A stretch of DNA of 64,000 nt. It comes from UBA6168 sp041392505. GTDB lineage: Bacteria > Bacteroidota > Bacteroidia > Chitinophagales > Saprospiraceae. The notes below the pieces were generated by a model. It was not told the DNA's origin and did no database searches. It saw only the letters and a program-made list of their open reading frames with translations. Positions 7,978-18,113 of this stretch are shown here, piece by piece. Both the position numbers and the translations under genes were made by a program. Each line of letters begins with the position of its first letter. Positions within the stretch are counted from its first letter, which is position 1. The stretch lies in assembly GCA_041392505.1 (NCBI GenBank), contig JAWKLX010000034.1:37212-101211 (forward strand), read 5' to 3'.

Positions 7978-10509
7978 TCACAAAATAAAAGCAACCCCTG
8001 CCCTAATACCCCACCTTTTCGACGGCAGGTTGTGGTAATTCACCCGGTAAATAGCATCGAAACGGAAAAACCGGAGGATATTTTCTACCCCAAAACTAAC
8101 TTCGGTATATGGCGTCCTATTGGGAATATGGATGCGGACAGCATCGTCTTCTGTCGTGCCTTCAAAGAGATTAGCAGCATTAGCCAAACGGTTTTCTTTA
8201 GACATATCGCCGATCATGGCGCGGGCATTGGCAACGGCCCGTATTTTCCATTTCCTGAATAAGGGAACCCACTGCAGCAAAAAACCATCAAAGTGGTGGT
8301 CGAGGTTGATCCAAACATACTGGTCCGCAGCAAAAGAATATTCTGTCAGTAGGTTGAAGCCCCGTTCATTCATGATAAGCCCTTCGTTGCCCACCGGGAT
8401 AAACATGTTCAGGTAAGGCGTTTTCCCCCAAATCTTCCCCCCGATCATCCGCCAGTTGGTGTAACCAATAGCCCCCCAGCGGATGTTGTCGCTTACCTGC
8501 ATTTCCAACCTTCTGAAATCCGTATCCCCACCCAGCGATTTGGTGCGGAAGCCTTGCATGTATTTTAAAGAAACGATCGGGTAGCGGCTACCCAAACTGA
8601 AACGCTCGTAAGACCCGGCAACGAACTGTTCATCAAAGGCGTACCGGATCTGAAATGATGCCTCGCTGGAAGAGTATTCCGTAAGGGTTGTTTCAGAATC
8701 AGGTTGATAGGCAAAATTGAACAGCGGCCGATAGTGCTGTTGTACAGCCCCGACTTGAAAGGAAAATCCAGATTTGAACTCCCGATAAACACTGGCTGAA
8801 AAATGCTCGACATCCAACAGCTTGAAAGGGATGCCGCCCCTACGGGCGAAATAACTTGTCGCAATACCATCGCCACCAACGCTGAAGGTTTTGCTAAAAT
8901 TAGGGGTAGGAAAATAATCATTCAGGTAGGCCAACTGCAAGGTCGTCCATGGTTTGGTATCGAACACGTACTCGAAGTCCAACCCGTATTTGAATTTCTG
9001 GTCACCAAACCCGTAGGCTCCATAACCGCCAACGAGGAATTTTTTGCTCACCTCCGTGCTCGTCCGCAGCCCGAATTTGGTGCGGAAACCTTCCACATTG
9101 TTGACCGAAAAGAACGAATAAATATTACCAATGTCCACATAATCGCCCCACATAAAACCGGTGAACAGAGTCGTTGAAATACGTTTCCAAGCTTCATAAA
9201 CCGGCAGCGTCCGAATCGTATCCACCAAGAACCGGGCAGTTTGTTCGTTTTTGCCCAGCTCTGTGTGCCGGTTTTTTTCCCAAAAGGCGTCTTCTTTTCC
9301 AAACGCACCGGGAGCGACCATTTGGCTTACGTTCATTTCCTCCTTGGTCTCTTTTCGCTCAAAGCCGTAGTCTTTATAAGTAGTCGTTCGCTTGGCCTGT
9401 ATGCCCGGGGCCGCTTCGTTTAGTTTTTTGAAAAAAGAAGGGACAAACGCTTCGGTCAATGTATTGGTCGTAATGAGAATATTGTCCCGTTCCGGCATCC
9501 AAACGGAATCACCGACCCATTGAAAGGAGTGCAGCAGCGTCAATTTTTCGATATGGTTCAGGTGGCCTTCCTCCAGCAATTGCAACTTGATGCGCTTGAT
9601 CGCAAAAGTGGTGTCGTGCACCCACAGGTCGCCATTGAAGGCATTCATCCCTTTGTGTTTGGGGAAAAACTGTACTTGGTAACACCATTTGTTGTCGATG
9701 TAGGCAGAATCGGTCAAGTAAAAACGGTAGTAAGTGGCGCCATTATCAGCGGCCGGGCTGATGAATTTTTTGGAAACCATATCCATCCAATTATCATAAG
9801 GGTTGAGCCCCTGTTTGGCCACACCGACCAGTTGCCCCATGCTCTCGTTTTCGTAATCGCCGACCAATTTCACCGCCTTGATGATCTCCCGGTACCGCTT
9901 GGGGTCTTTTTGAAAATGATAATCGGACAGGGTTTCCGTGATGAACATGGGCAAGAATGGCTCCTCCTCCGACATGCTGTCGATATGGTCAAAAACGAAC
10001 CGGAAGGGCTTGTTCAGCTTCATGTTCCTGAACTCATCGGTGATGTTGATAAAATCCAGCTCCATTTTGTTGTACACCTCGCAGGAATAGTAGTCCTTCC
10101 CAAATGGGTCGTTCTTTGGCTTATTGGCCACCAATTTTCGCATCAGTGCATAGGCCGGGTCTTCCTTGTCAGCCTTGACGACCACCTCTATCAAATCAGT
10201 TGCCGAGGACGACAGCTCTATTTTCAGTTCGGTTTTACCATCATAATTGAATTCCAATACTTCATAACCCAAGGCAGAAGCGGCCAGCACATCAGGTTTT
10301 TCTTTAAAGGTTACTTCAAAAACACCATCAAAATCAGCGGATGCACCTTTGGTTGGATCTTTTTTTAGGTAAACGTTGGCAAAGGGGATGGGGTCTTTGG
10401 AATGCGCATCTATGACCACGCCTTTTATTGTAATGTCCTGTGAAAAGAGACATGTTGAGGCCATTAGAAAGAGGGTCAAGCAAACTATTGAGCGGAATTT
10501 ATCAGTCAT
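7978..10509 (-). CDS. DUF5686 outer-membrane protein with carboxypeptidase-like regulatory domain
   Basis: This 843-residue protein has a signal peptide (SIVCLTLFLMASTCLFSQ) and then a CarboxypepD_reg-like beta domain (KGVVIDAHSKDPIPFANVYLKKD, about residues 26-110). The remainder is the DUF5686 region, whose C-terminal half is rich in alternating aromatic strands and ends with RWGIRAGVAFIL, consistent with an outer-membrane beta barrel. The family is found throughout Bacteroidota and its function is not established. The start at 10509 (MTDKFRS) is preferred over 10530 because it leaves a normal signal peptide. It stands alone. Confidence 0.88.
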   Translation of the reverse strand: MTDKFRSIVCLTLFLMASTCLFSQDITIKGVVIDAHSKDPIPFANVYLKKDPTKGASADFDGVFEVTFKEKPDVLAASALGYEVLEFNYDGKTELKIELSSSATDLIEVVVKADKEDPAYALMRKLVANKPKNDPFGKDYYSCEVYNKMELDFINITDEFRNMKLNKPFRFVFDHIDSMSEEEPFLPMFITETLSDYHFQKDPKRYREIIKAVKLVGDYENESMGQLVGVAKQGLNPYDNWMDMVSKKFISPAADNGATYYRFYLTDSAYIDNKWCYQVQFFPKHKGMNAFNGDLWVHDTTFAIKRIKLQLLEEGHLNHIEKLTLLHSFQWVGDSVWMPERDNILITTNTLTEAFVPSFFKKLNEAAPGIQAKRTTTYKDYGFERKETKEEMNVSQMVAPGAFGKEDAFWEKNRHTELGKNEQTARFLVDTIRTLPVYEAWKRISTTLFTGFMWGDYVDIGNIYSFFSVNNVEGFRTKFGLRTSTEVSKKFLVGGYGAYGFGDQKFKYGLDFEYVFDTKPWTTLQLAYLNDYFPTPNFSKTFSVGGDGIATSYFARRGGIPFKLLDVEHFSASVYREFKSGFSFQVGAVQQHYRPLFNFAYQPDSETTLTEYSSSEASFQIRYAFDEQFVAGSYERFSLGSRYPIVSLKYMQGFRTKSLGGDTDFRRLEMQVSDNIRWGAIGYTNWRMIGGKIWGKTPYLNMFIPVGNEGLIMNERGFNLLTEYSFAADQYVWINLDHHFDGFLLQWVPLFRKWKIRAVANARAMIGDMSKENRLANAANLFEGTTEDDAVRIHIPNRTPYTEVSFGVENILRFFRFDAIYRVNYHNLPSKRWGIRAGVAFIL

Positions 10510-10642
10510 TTGGTGCATAAATGCTATCAATTTCGGATGATTGGTTTTGAAGCTGTGAAAGTAAGCAACGCCTTTATCAAGTGGGAAGTTGTGCTTGAGG
10601 TGCCTCAGATATAATAAGGATGGGGTACGACTTTGTCTTCCC

Positions 10643-11422
10643 CTATGCTATTTCCCGTTGCAAAAAATCTACTTGCACCATATCATCAATTTTGAGTCCG
10701 AGCAAGCTGGCAGCTTTCCCCATATTGATGGCAATGGACAAATAGCCAGCACTGTTGAAAAGGCAAAGCGTTTCGCCAATGGGGACTTCGTGGTAGTTGC
10801 CACTCAGCTGAGTGATAGGGTCATGCCGCTTGAAAAAAAGCTGGAAGCGCCGTTTATTCCGTACCTTTTCAAATAAGTCTTGTTGAATATTTACGATGGC
10901 ATTTTCGTAGTGGTCAATATAAATGACAGAGCCGCGGATTTGAGATGTACTAATGACCGGTTGCAGGGCTATCCGCCGTTCTGGGTTGGTCACCGGCAGG
11001 CCGATTTCTACCAATGGTTTCCCGCTAGAGATATGGGCAATGGCCTCCGATGCCATTAGGTTGAGAGGGAAATGGTTGCCTATCGGTCTTTCAAGTCGAA
11101 AAATTTCCTGAGGGAGTTGGTCAAACACCAAAGAAAAAATACCGTTGTCGGGGCCTATAAAAAAGTGCCCGTCCTGTTGGAAGGTAATGAGCGACAAAGG
11201 GGCAGAAAGATTATCCACGCTGATCAGGTGAATCGTGCCTTTGGGGAAATGATGGTAGGCATTCTTCAAAATATAAGCCCCCTGCACGATGTCGTAGGGC
11301 TTGACTTGGTGAGATATATCAACAAGTTGCAGGTCTGGGTTTTCCCCCAAAATTGCCCCTTTGAGGGCAGCCAGATAATAGCCTTGCGAACCAAAATCTG
11401 TGGTCAATGTGACAGGTTTCAT
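10643..11422 (-). CDS. SAM hydroxide adenosyltransferase (DUF62 family)
   Basis: This 259-residue cytoplasmic enzyme begins with the family hallmark TLTTDFG at residues 5-11 and contains GAYILKNAYHHFPKGTIHLISVD and FIGPDNGIFSLVF. These match SAM hydroxide adenosyltransferases, which split S-adenosylmethionine into adenosine and methionine using water or hydroxide. They are relatives of the chlorinase/fluorinase enzymes. Length is normal for the family. It stands alone between the DUF5686 gene and a small inverted-repeat element. The exact physiological role of the family is unsettled. Confidence 0.92.
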   Translation of the reverse strand: MKPVTLTTDFGSQGYYLAALKGAILGENPDLQLVDISHQVKPYDIVQGAYILKNAYHHFPKGTIHLISVDNLSAPLSLITFQQDGHFFIGPDNGIFSLVFDQLPQEIFRLERPIGNHFPLNLMASEAIAHISSGKPLVEIGLPVTNPERRIALQPVISTSQIRGSVIYIDHYENAIVNIQQDLFEKVRNKRRFQLFFKRHDPITQLSGNYHEVPIGETLCLFNSAGYLSIAINMGKAASLLGLKIDDMVQVDFLQREIA

Positions 11423-11507
11423 AATAGGTCAAAAATTGGTTGTAGTTTCCGTCTGGGAAATTGCAGATTATTGCAAAAAAAATTGAACCAACAATATTAA
11501 AATCCAG

Positions 11508-11667
11508 TTAAGAGCATGTTTAAAATTTAATCGAACTGTAAATCAATAGTTTAGGATGATGACACAGGATTTATGAAGACGTTTATCGGGATAAGTAACT
11601 GAAAAAATCCGAAGTCAGCGCCTAAAATATTGGTTTTCAGGAAGAAGAAATTTAAACATGCTCTAAC
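11508..11667. repeat. MITE-like element with GAGCATGTTTAAA terminal inverted repeats
   Basis: The ends GTTAAGAGCATGTTTAAAAT (from 11508) and the complement at 11648-11667 form terminal inverted repeats of about 20 nt, enclosing about 120 bp with no ORF. This is the form of a small non-autonomous transposon. It lies between the divergent DUF62 and PhoH genes. A related but one-sided string (GTGCTCTAAC) is seen near 36371. Confidence 0.6.
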
Positions 11668-11822
11668 AACAATTCGTTATTTTTACATCGCAAATCTAAC
11701 TGATTAAAATGTGGAATCATATTTTCACCTTATCTGTCAAAATCTTTCATTAAAAACCATTTGTCCAACCAACCATCCAATAATTGCCAGGGGGATTCCC
11801 ATGGCATAAACCAGATCTCAAT

Positions 11823-12836
11823 TTGAGCGAAATAATTCTTACCATAGAAGGCGTTGACCCTGTCGAATTGTACGGCGAAAACAACGCAAAACTAAACCTT
11901 CTCCGCCGAGCGTTCCCTGATGTTTCGATAACTGCCCGTGGCGAAAACCTAAAGCTGGTCGGTGAAAAAAAATACGCCCAAGCTGCCAAGGGCAAATTTG
12001 AGCAGATGATCCGTTTGCTCAAACAACGGAAGGAATTGACCTCCCAAATGATTGAAGAACTGCTGATCGAAAACGGCAACCCCTTTCAAAACCACCTCAA
12101 CAACGGCACCTCTAAAATCCTGGTTCATGGCAATGGTGGCAGGGTGATCCGGGCAAAAACCAAAAACCAACAATTGTTGGTCAATTGCTCTGAAGCCAAT
12201 GACGTGGTATTTGCTATCGGGCCCGCCGGAACCGGAAAAACCTATACCGCAGTGGCGCTGGCCGTCCGGGCCTTGAAGCACAAAATGGTCAAAAAAATCA
12301 TCCTTACCCGGCCGGCCGTGGAGGCCGGCGAGAGCCTTGGGTTTCTCCCCGGCGATTTAAAGGAAAAAATCGACCCGTACCTTCGCCCGCTCTATGATGC
12401 TTTGGACGACATGATCCCCGCCGAAAAACTTAAGCATTTTATGGAAACGAGGGTTATTGAAATAGCCCCCTTGGCCTACATGCGTGGCCGTACTCTCGAT
12501 AATGCGTTCATCATCTTGGATGAGGCCCAGAACACGACTTCCCTGCAAATAAAAATGTTCCTTACCCGTCTTGGCCCTTCCGCCAAAGCGATCATCACTG
12601 GCGACCTTTCCCAAGTGGACTTGCCCCGCAATGTCACTTCGGGCCTGCGAAAAGCTATTCATATCTTGAGAGATATTGAAGGGATTGGCGTCATCCAATT
12701 ATCTGCTGAGGATGTCGTCCGCCACCGATTGGTCAAAGAAGTGATCCGGGCCTACGAGAAAGATTCCGAACATAACCGGGACTATTTTGAGCCATACGGG
12801 AAGTTGCCGTCGAAGAAAAAAGAGGAAGAGGAGTAG
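11823..12836 (+). CDS. phoH: PhoH family ATPase
   Basis: This protein of about 337 residues has an N-terminal small domain typical of bacterial PhoH proteins (TIEGVDPVELYGENNAKL). A P-loop ATPase core follows with Walker A GPAGTGKT at residues 133-140 and Walker B FIILDEAQ at residues 229-236, then ITGDLSQVDLP. PhoH-like proteins are predicted to bind ATP and act on RNA, some with a helicase/nuclease partner; the exact role here is unknown. The start is uncertain. TTG at 11823 gives a typical family N-terminus; an in-frame TTG at 11784 would add 13 residues. The gene is monocistronic. Confidence 0.92.
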   Translation: MSEIILTIEGVDPVELYGENNAKLNLLRRAFPDVSITARGENLKLVGEKKYAQAAKGKFEQMIRLLKQRKELTSQMIEELLIENGNPFQNHLNNGTSKILVHGNGGRVIRAKTKNQQLLVNCSEANDVVFAIGPAGTGKTYTAVALAVRALKHKMVKKIILTRPAVEAGESLGFLPGDLKEKIDPYLRPLYDALDDMIPAEKLKHFMETRVIEIAPLAYMRGRTLDNAFIILDEAQNTTSLQIKMFLTRLGPSAKAIITGDLSQVDLPRNVTSGLRKAIHILRDIEGIGVIQLSAEDVVRHRLVKEVIRAYEKDSEHNRDYFEPYGKLPSKKKEEEE

Positions 12837-13018
12837 TTGGGAGTTCGGCAGTCGGCAGTCCACAGTTGACAGTTTGGGAGATTGATGCTACTGATTGCAC
12901 TTTTCTACAGTTCTTTTATAAATAACTGGCCTTCCCATCCTAATAAGCCCCACATTTCATGAATAATCAACTGCCAAACTGTGGACTGAAGACTGCCGAA
13001 CTGAAAACTGCCAACTCC
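12836..13018. repeat. Heptamer-word inverted repeat (GGCAGTC type)
   Basis: The left arm (12836-12878) is built of GGCAGTC/CACAGTT words and the right arm (about 12970-13018) is its imperfect complement, with a spacer of about 90 nt. It begins right at the stop codon of phoH. The interval up to 13270 otherwise holds no gene; it carries the promoter region of the M36 peptidase gene. Confidence 0.7.
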
Positions 13019-13270
13019 AAATTGTCGCGCTCAATGTATTTTCCGTCCTTTATTTCATGGCTTCTCTTTAAAAAACTATTTTTGCTCACCTTTATTCAAT
13101 ATTGGAAAATAATCAATTGAAAAATCCCCGAACGGCGACTATTGAGGAGTCCCAAAAGTTTTAGACGGCCACACCTGTTGGGTTACAAATCCACCTACCT
13201 ACGTGCTTGCCAACTTGCTGTCCTACTCAATTCTCCGTCCGGACTTTATCTTTCATCAAAATTATCTAGT

Positions 13271-16200
13271 ATGAAATTGAACAGTACCCAATTTAGTTTC
13301 TTATTGGCTTTGCTTTTTGTCGGCACATCTTTGTTGGCCCAAGTAGCACCGCCGATTGATATTGCCAATCAATATGTGCGCAGCAACCTCGACAAATGGG
13401 AGCTGACCACAAGCGATATTCAAGACATGGCAATCAGCAGCTCTTACACTGACCAAAAAACAGGTATCAGTCGGGTGTATTTCAACCAGCAGTACAACGG
13501 TATTCCTGTTTACAACGCCATCCTAAACCTGAACATCAACAAAAATGGCCAAGTATTTTTTACTGGCAACCGTTTCGTAGGTAGGCTTTCGGAAAAAGTT
13601 AATACTACCATTCCTATCATCAGCGCCTCACAAGCGTTGGAGAAATTGGCTGCCCACTTGGGACTTCCAACGGAGGACATCCAATTGGTCGGTCAAAGTG
13701 CCGCTAATGTTTTTGTTTTTGAAAAAGGCAACATGGCCACCGAGGACATCAAAGTTAAACTTAGCTACCAGGTCGTTGACGAGTCTGTCAGGTTGGCTTG
13801 GAACGTCACTCTCTTTCCAGTCAACAGCTCCGATATGTGGGACTCAAGGGTCGATGCTGTAACTGGAAAGGTGTTGAACGAAACCAACTGGACTGTTTAC
13901 TGTCAGGTTGATGGGAGATCATTCAAACGCTCCGGCAAAAAGGGCTGCACCGATCATGACCATTCTTTTGCTAAAACGGAAAAGACTACCACAGCGGGTA
14001 TGCTGACAGGTGCGACTTATAACATCTGGCCAATCCCTACTGAAAGCCCAATTCATGGCGACCGGGAACTCGTAAAAGACCCGCACGACTTGATTGCCTC
14101 ACCATACGGCTGGCATGATACCGATGGAAATGACGGACCAGAATATACGATCACCAGAGGTAATAATGTGCATGCTTATCAGGATAGCCTTGGACAGGAC
14201 ATTTCTATTGGTGACGAACCAGATGGTGGCCCTGATCTCCTTTTTGATTTTCCTTATGATGAAACTGCCGAGCCATTCACTTATTTGGATGCTGCTGTTG
14301 TGAACTTGTTTTACATGAACAATATCATGCATGATTTTTCATATCACTATGGATTTGACGAAGCTTCAGGGAATTTTCAAGCTAAAAATTATTCTGGAGA
14401 AGGACTTGAGGGTGACTATGTGAATGCCCATGCTCAAGATGGTAGCGGCACTAACAACGCTAACTTCTCTACGCCAACTGATGGTAATAACCCTCGCATG
14501 CAAATGTTCCGGTGGGACATTGGTGGCAGTGCTTTTACAGTGGATGAACCAGCCTCCGTTGCAGGCGGCTATGTTTTTGGAACACCTGTTGCCGGTGAAT
14601 GGGGAGCCGGTGCCTATATCAGTGACGTTGCGATAACAGGAGAAGTGCTGATTATTGATGATGGCGTCTCTGAACCACTTCCTTCAGATGGTTGTGAAAC
14701 GATTGTCAATGGAAGTGATATCAACGGTAAAGTAGCGCTGATAGACCGAGGCGGTTGCGAGTTTGGGTTCAAAGCTTTCCAAGCTCAGGAACAGGGCGCA
14801 ATCGGCGTCATCATCTGCAATTTTGAAGATGGCCTCATCGGTATGTCTGCAGGCGCGTCTGGCGGCCAAGTTGAAATCCCGACGATCTTTATGGGATCAT
14901 CCGACTGCCAAACCATCCGTCAATTTGCAGGCAACGGCCTGATCGTTACATTCCAACTACCCGTGCAAATGGGGCCAGCCCAATTTGACTCAGATTTGGA
15001 CAACGGTGTCATCGCTCACGAATATGGCCATGGCATCTCCATCCGTTTGACAGGTGGCCCTAACAATTCTGGATGTTTGAGTGGCGACGAGCAAATGGGA
15101 GAGGGCTGGAGTGATTTCATGTCGTTAGTGACTACTGCTAAGGCTGGCGACTCTGGCGAAGATGCCCGTGGTATTGGTAATTATGTTGATGGCTTACCTG
15201 TTACTGGTGGAGGAATCCGGCATTACCCATACTCTACCGACATGAATATCAACCCGTTGACCTACAGTTCCATCCCAGGTGAAAGCGTACCTCATGGGGT
15301 AGGTGCTACTTGGTGCACAATGATTTGGGATATGTACTGGGCATTCACGGATAAATATGGCTGGGATGAAGATTTATACAATGGTGTAGGCGGCAATAAT
15401 ATGGCCATCAGATTGGTATTTGAAGGCATGAAAAACCAAGTATGTGCACCAGGCTTTGTGGATGGACGGGATGCTATCCTCTATGTTGACTTAGCACTTT
15501 ATAATGGTGAAAATCAATGCTTGATTTGGGAAACTTTTGCCCGCCGTGGTGTTGGCTACAGTGCCAGCCAAGGCTTATCAGCTGTAAGGGGTGATGAAAT
15601 AGAAGCCTTCGATGTGCCGTGTGAATGCCGCAACAAGCTAACTATCACCAAATCAGTAACTGATTTCATCAATGCAGGAGATGAGATTGATGTGACCATC
15701 AATGTGAGCAACTGTAAGGTCGATCCGGTCACCAATGTCCAGGTAAAAGATGAGTTGCCAGATGGGACTGAATTCATTACCGGATCTTCCAGCATGCCTG
15801 CAACAGTACAGGGCAATACTTTAGTGTTCGACTTAGGCGCCATGCCATTTGGCAATGAGCAAACTATTACCTACAAACTAAAAACTGCCGCAGATAAATG
15901 GTCGCAAAGATTGTGGTTGGATGGCATTGATGATGTATCGGCCGAAGATAACTGGGACCGTGATTTCATCGGCGCCCCTGCCAATGCTATCTGGTACGTA
16001 ACTGACCAATTCGGTGGCCACACAGGTGATTTTGCATGGTATATGGAGGATATTCCGACCGAAAGCCGCGTTTTCATTTCACAAATGGAAAATGATGGCT
16101 TTACCGTCACGGGCGACAAGCCAGTCCTCCGTTTCTGGCACAAATACAACACACAGGTAACATTTGACGGTGGGGTCGTAGACATCAAAGATGTGAATGA

Positions 16201-16825
16201 TGATGTATGGGTACAAGTGCCTGACAGGATGATCAGAAACGGTTATACCGGATTGATTGATTATGGAACTTTCGTTGTCCCTAACCTTTCCGGTTTCTCT
16301 GGTAATAGTGGGGATGAATATATTGCTACCTACATTGACCTCAGCGAATGGGCGGGCAAGACAGTTCACGTGCGATTCCGTTTTGCAACCAATGAAGATA
16401 CAGGTGTTGCCGATGGTGGATGGTTTATCGATGATGTAGAATACCAGGACATGCTATCTTACAATGGCGAAGCCTGCGTTACTACTGCTGAAGGTGATAA
16501 TATTTGTACTATCGCCCCAGAGGAAGGTACAATCGTCGAATCAGCGGAAGCCAATAGCACCATTGAAACATTGAAAGATGTAACCATCAAGACCTACCCG
16601 AACCCGGTCAATGACCTCTTGAACATCTCTGTCAACAGTGAGCGTCAACAGGAACTCAGCATGAGCCTCATGACGATAGATGGTCAAACCGTTACTTCTC
16701 AATCCTTCGATGCTTATGGCAGGCAGCATGTCCAGCTCAATGTGAGCAGCATCCCTGCGGGCTTCTATCTGTTAAAGGTAGGCACAGAAGAAGGTACTGC
16801 CGTACAGAAGATTGTGATCGAATAG
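13271..16825 (+). CDS. Secreted M36 (fungalysin-type) metallopeptidase with PA domain and T9SS sorting tail
   Basis: This 1184-residue protein starts with a signal peptide (FLLALLFVGTSLLAQ). A propeptide of the FTP/PepSY kind covers about residues 25-200. The catalytic M36 domain has HEYGH at residues 583-587 and the downstream glutamate motif GEGWSDF that completes the zinc site. A protease-associated (PA) domain (GKVALIDRGGCEFGFKAFQAQEQGAIGVII) is inserted just before the active site. After the catalytic part come a conserved-repeat (CARDB/DUF11-like) domain (VKDELPDGTEFITGS), a jelly-roll-like region and a T9SS type A tail (YPNPVNDLLNISV). Family members degrade extracellular proteins. The start at 13271 is chosen because it places the signal peptide at the N-terminus; the frame is open further upstream. 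Confidence 0.92.
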   Translation: MKLNSTQFSFLLALLFVGTSLLAQVAPPIDIANQYVRSNLDKWELTTSDIQDMAISSSYTDQKTGISRVYFNQQYNGIPVYNAILNLNINKNGQVFFTGNRFVGRLSEKVNTTIPIISASQALEKLAAHLGLPTEDIQLVGQSAANVFVFEKGNMATEDIKVKLSYQVVDESVRLAWNVTLFPVNSSDMWDSRVDAVTGKVLNETNWTVYCQVDGRSFKRSGKKGCTDHDHSFAKTEKTTTAGMLTGATYNIWPIPTESPIHGDRELVKDPHDLIASPYGWHDTDGNDGPEYTITRGNNVHAYQDSLGQDISIGDEPDGGPDLLFDFPYDETAEPFTYLDAAVVNLFYMNNIMHDFSYHYGFDEASGNFQAKNYSGEGLEGDYVNAHAQDGSGTNNANFSTPTDGNNPRMQMFRWDIGGSAFTVDEPASVAGGYVFGTPVAGEWGAGAYISDVAITGEVLIIDDGVSEPLPSDGCETIVNGSDINGKVALIDRGGCEFGFKAFQAQEQGAIGVIICNFEDGLIGMSAGASGGQVEIPTIFMGSSDCQTIRQFAGNGLIVTFQLPVQMGPAQFDSDLDNGVIAHEYGHGISIRLTGGPNNSGCLSGDEQMGEGWSDFMSLVTTAKAGDSGEDARGIGNYVDGLPVTGGGIRHYPYSTDMNINPLTYSSIPGESVPHGVGATWCTMIWDMYWAFTDKYGWDEDLYNGVGGNNMAIRLVFEGMKNQVCAPGFVDGRDAILYVDLALYNGENQCLIWETFARRGVGYSASQGLSAVRGDEIEAFDVPCECRNKLTITKSVTDFINAGDEIDVTINVSNCKVDPVTNVQVKDELPDGTEFITGSSSMPATVQGNTLVFDLGAMPFGNEQTITYKLKTAADKWSQRLWLDGIDDVSAEDNWDRDFIGAPANAIWYVTDQFGGHTGDFAWYMEDIPTESRVFISQMENDGFTVTGDKPVLRFWHKYNTQVTFDGGVVDIKDVNDDVWVQVPDRMIRNGYTGLIDYGTFVVPNLSGFSGNSGDEYIATYIDLSEWAGKTVHVRFRFATNEDTGVADGGWFIDDVEYQDMLSYNGEACVTTAEGDNICTIAPEEGTIVESAEANSTIETLKDVTIKTYPNPVNDLLNISVNSERQQELSMSLMTIDGQTVTSQSFDAYGRQHVQLNVSSIPAGFYLLKVGTEEGTAVQKIVIE

Positions 16826-16914
16826 TAGTGAATAGTTGATTTAGTGACCAGTGATTAGTTTTGACAGAAATCCTAACTAACCACTGGTCACTAATCACTA
16901 ATCAACTATTACTA
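16824..16914. repeat. Heptamer-word inverted repeat (AGTGATT type)
   Basis: The left arm 16824-16860 and right arm 16873-16914 are complementary over most of their length and are built from AGTGAAT, AGTTGAT, AGTGACC and AGTGATT words. It sits exactly between the convergent M36 and 16912-17772 genes and could serve as a shared terminator-like hairpin, although it lacks a T tract. Confidence 0.8.
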
Positions 16915-17772
16915 AAACTCCACAGGCAACTCTTCTATCGTCCTTCCTCCGCTCGTTAGCCTCGCAAAATATTTCCCCTTCGGTAAATTAGAAATCTTAA
17001 ACTCAAACCGGAATTTGTGATAGCCCCTTTTCTGCTGACGGTTTTTGGAAAAAGCATGCACCATTTCACCTTCCTCATTGTACAATTCGAAATTGACCAA
17101 GCGATCCGAGTCTAAGGTGTAATAAAACAGCCCGTTCATGGACAGCGCTTCCTGCATTTCCCAAACAGGTGACCCAGGCAGCAGTCGGCTTTGGTCGGGT
17201 TGCTGGTATTGGACATGATACTGTGGTTCGGGTTTGCCCAACAGGTTGGCAACATATTTCGCCAATGCTTGGTCTCCAATGCCTTCGAGCCGTTCATCAT
17301 CACTGACTGCCCACACGGCGTTTTGGGCATAAGCGTTTTTATACAGGTTTTCCAAACTGAGGTATTGGGCAAACGCCAGCAGATTGCCCACTGCCATTTT
17401 CCCAACCCGGAATGAACTCCCTTCCCCCGGCGAGCCATCTCTCGCCTCAATGCAAAATGTGTGCAACTTGGCGATTCGAATTTTTCCACTTTCTACCAGC
17501 AAGGTTTCTTCTTTGGCGACCATCAGGTTTTGCAAGCTACTGTCGCCGACTTCAAAAATTTGCCCCGCAGGAATCGTCACTTCAAGGTCTTTCTTGTACA
17601 GGTTTTTCAATTTTACTTTTAGAACCTCGCCAGAATAACCACCGAGGCCAGTAGCGTCCAATTCGACGTACCCTTTTGCAAGAGCACCTTCCAAAGTAAT
17701 GGGGGAAGCAGCGATCCAGTTTGGGCATAAAAATGCCAGGGCCATCACGGCCGAACATGCAAGTCCTTTCAT
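16912..17772 (-). CDS. Secreted protein of unknown function, 286 aa
   Basis: The product has a signal peptide (SAVMALAFLCPNWIAAS). An N-terminal domain follows with TIPAGQIFEVGDSSLQN and LHTFCIEARDGSPGEGSSF, then a helical segment (AVWAVSDDERLEGIGDQALA). The C-terminal beta domain reads VNFELYNEEGEMVHAFSKN ... LPKGKYFARLTSGGRTIEELP, which resembles the fold of T9SS sorting domains or FlgD-like Ig repeats without a clear basic tail. I do not recognise a named family. It is likely periplasmic or at the cell surface. The stop codon overlaps the inverted repeat shared with the convergent M36 gene. Confidence 0.75.
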   Translation of the reverse strand: MKGLACSAVMALAFLCPNWIAASPITLEGALAKGYVELDATGLGGYSGEVLKVKLKNLYKKDLEVTIPAGQIFEVGDSSLQNLMVAKEETLLVESGKIRIAKLHTFCIEARDGSPGEGSSFRVGKMAVGNLLAFAQYLSLENLYKNAYAQNAVWAVSDDERLEGIGDQALAKYVANLLGKPEPQYHVQYQQPDQSRLLPGSPVWEMQEALSMNGLFYYTLDSDRLVNFELYNEEGEMVHAFSKNRQQKRGYHKFRFEFKISNLPKGKYFARLTSGGRTIEELPVEF

Positions 17773-17940
17773 ATTCCTAATTTTTTTGTGAAGAAAGTCC
17801 TAAAACGCACCTTTATCAAAAATTATTGAGCCAGCAGCAGGGATTTAATATTTACCGTTGTAGGAATATTCTTTATCATTGCCTTTTTTAGAAATCAGGG
17901 TAGAGACCGCCATCTGTTAGAAGTTAGCTATACTCAGAGG

Positions 17941-18056
17941 AGTAAATTGAAAAGTAATAAAATGCGGAGTAGGATGACCATCACTTTTTGAGCCGATCTG
18001 CTCGGTCCGCATGAATGGCATTGACTTGTTGTTCAAATTATTACATTTCAATTTAC
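17941..18056 (+). repeat. Dispersed structured element, copy B (short form)
   Basis: Forward-orientation copy with ATGCGGAGTAGG at 17962-17973 and CGGTCCGCATG at 18003-18013; the middle section is missing or decayed. The outer ends AAATTGAAAAGTAAT (17944 onward) and ATTACATTTCAATTT (to 18055) are complementary. The sequence before it (AGCTATA at 17927) also precedes copy C. It lies in the 340-bp gap upstream of the ECF sigma gene; the remaining gap holds no gene. Confidence 0.7.
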
Positions 18057-18113
18057 GGGCTTACTATCTGACCTCTGACAGAGAGACGGTCTGATCTCCG
18101 ACCTCGCAGCCAA

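Noticed and set aside
9520..10368. Long plus-strand ORF opposite the DUF5686 gene
   Set aside because: It is antisense to a well-supported gene and has no recognisable domain, so it is a shadow.
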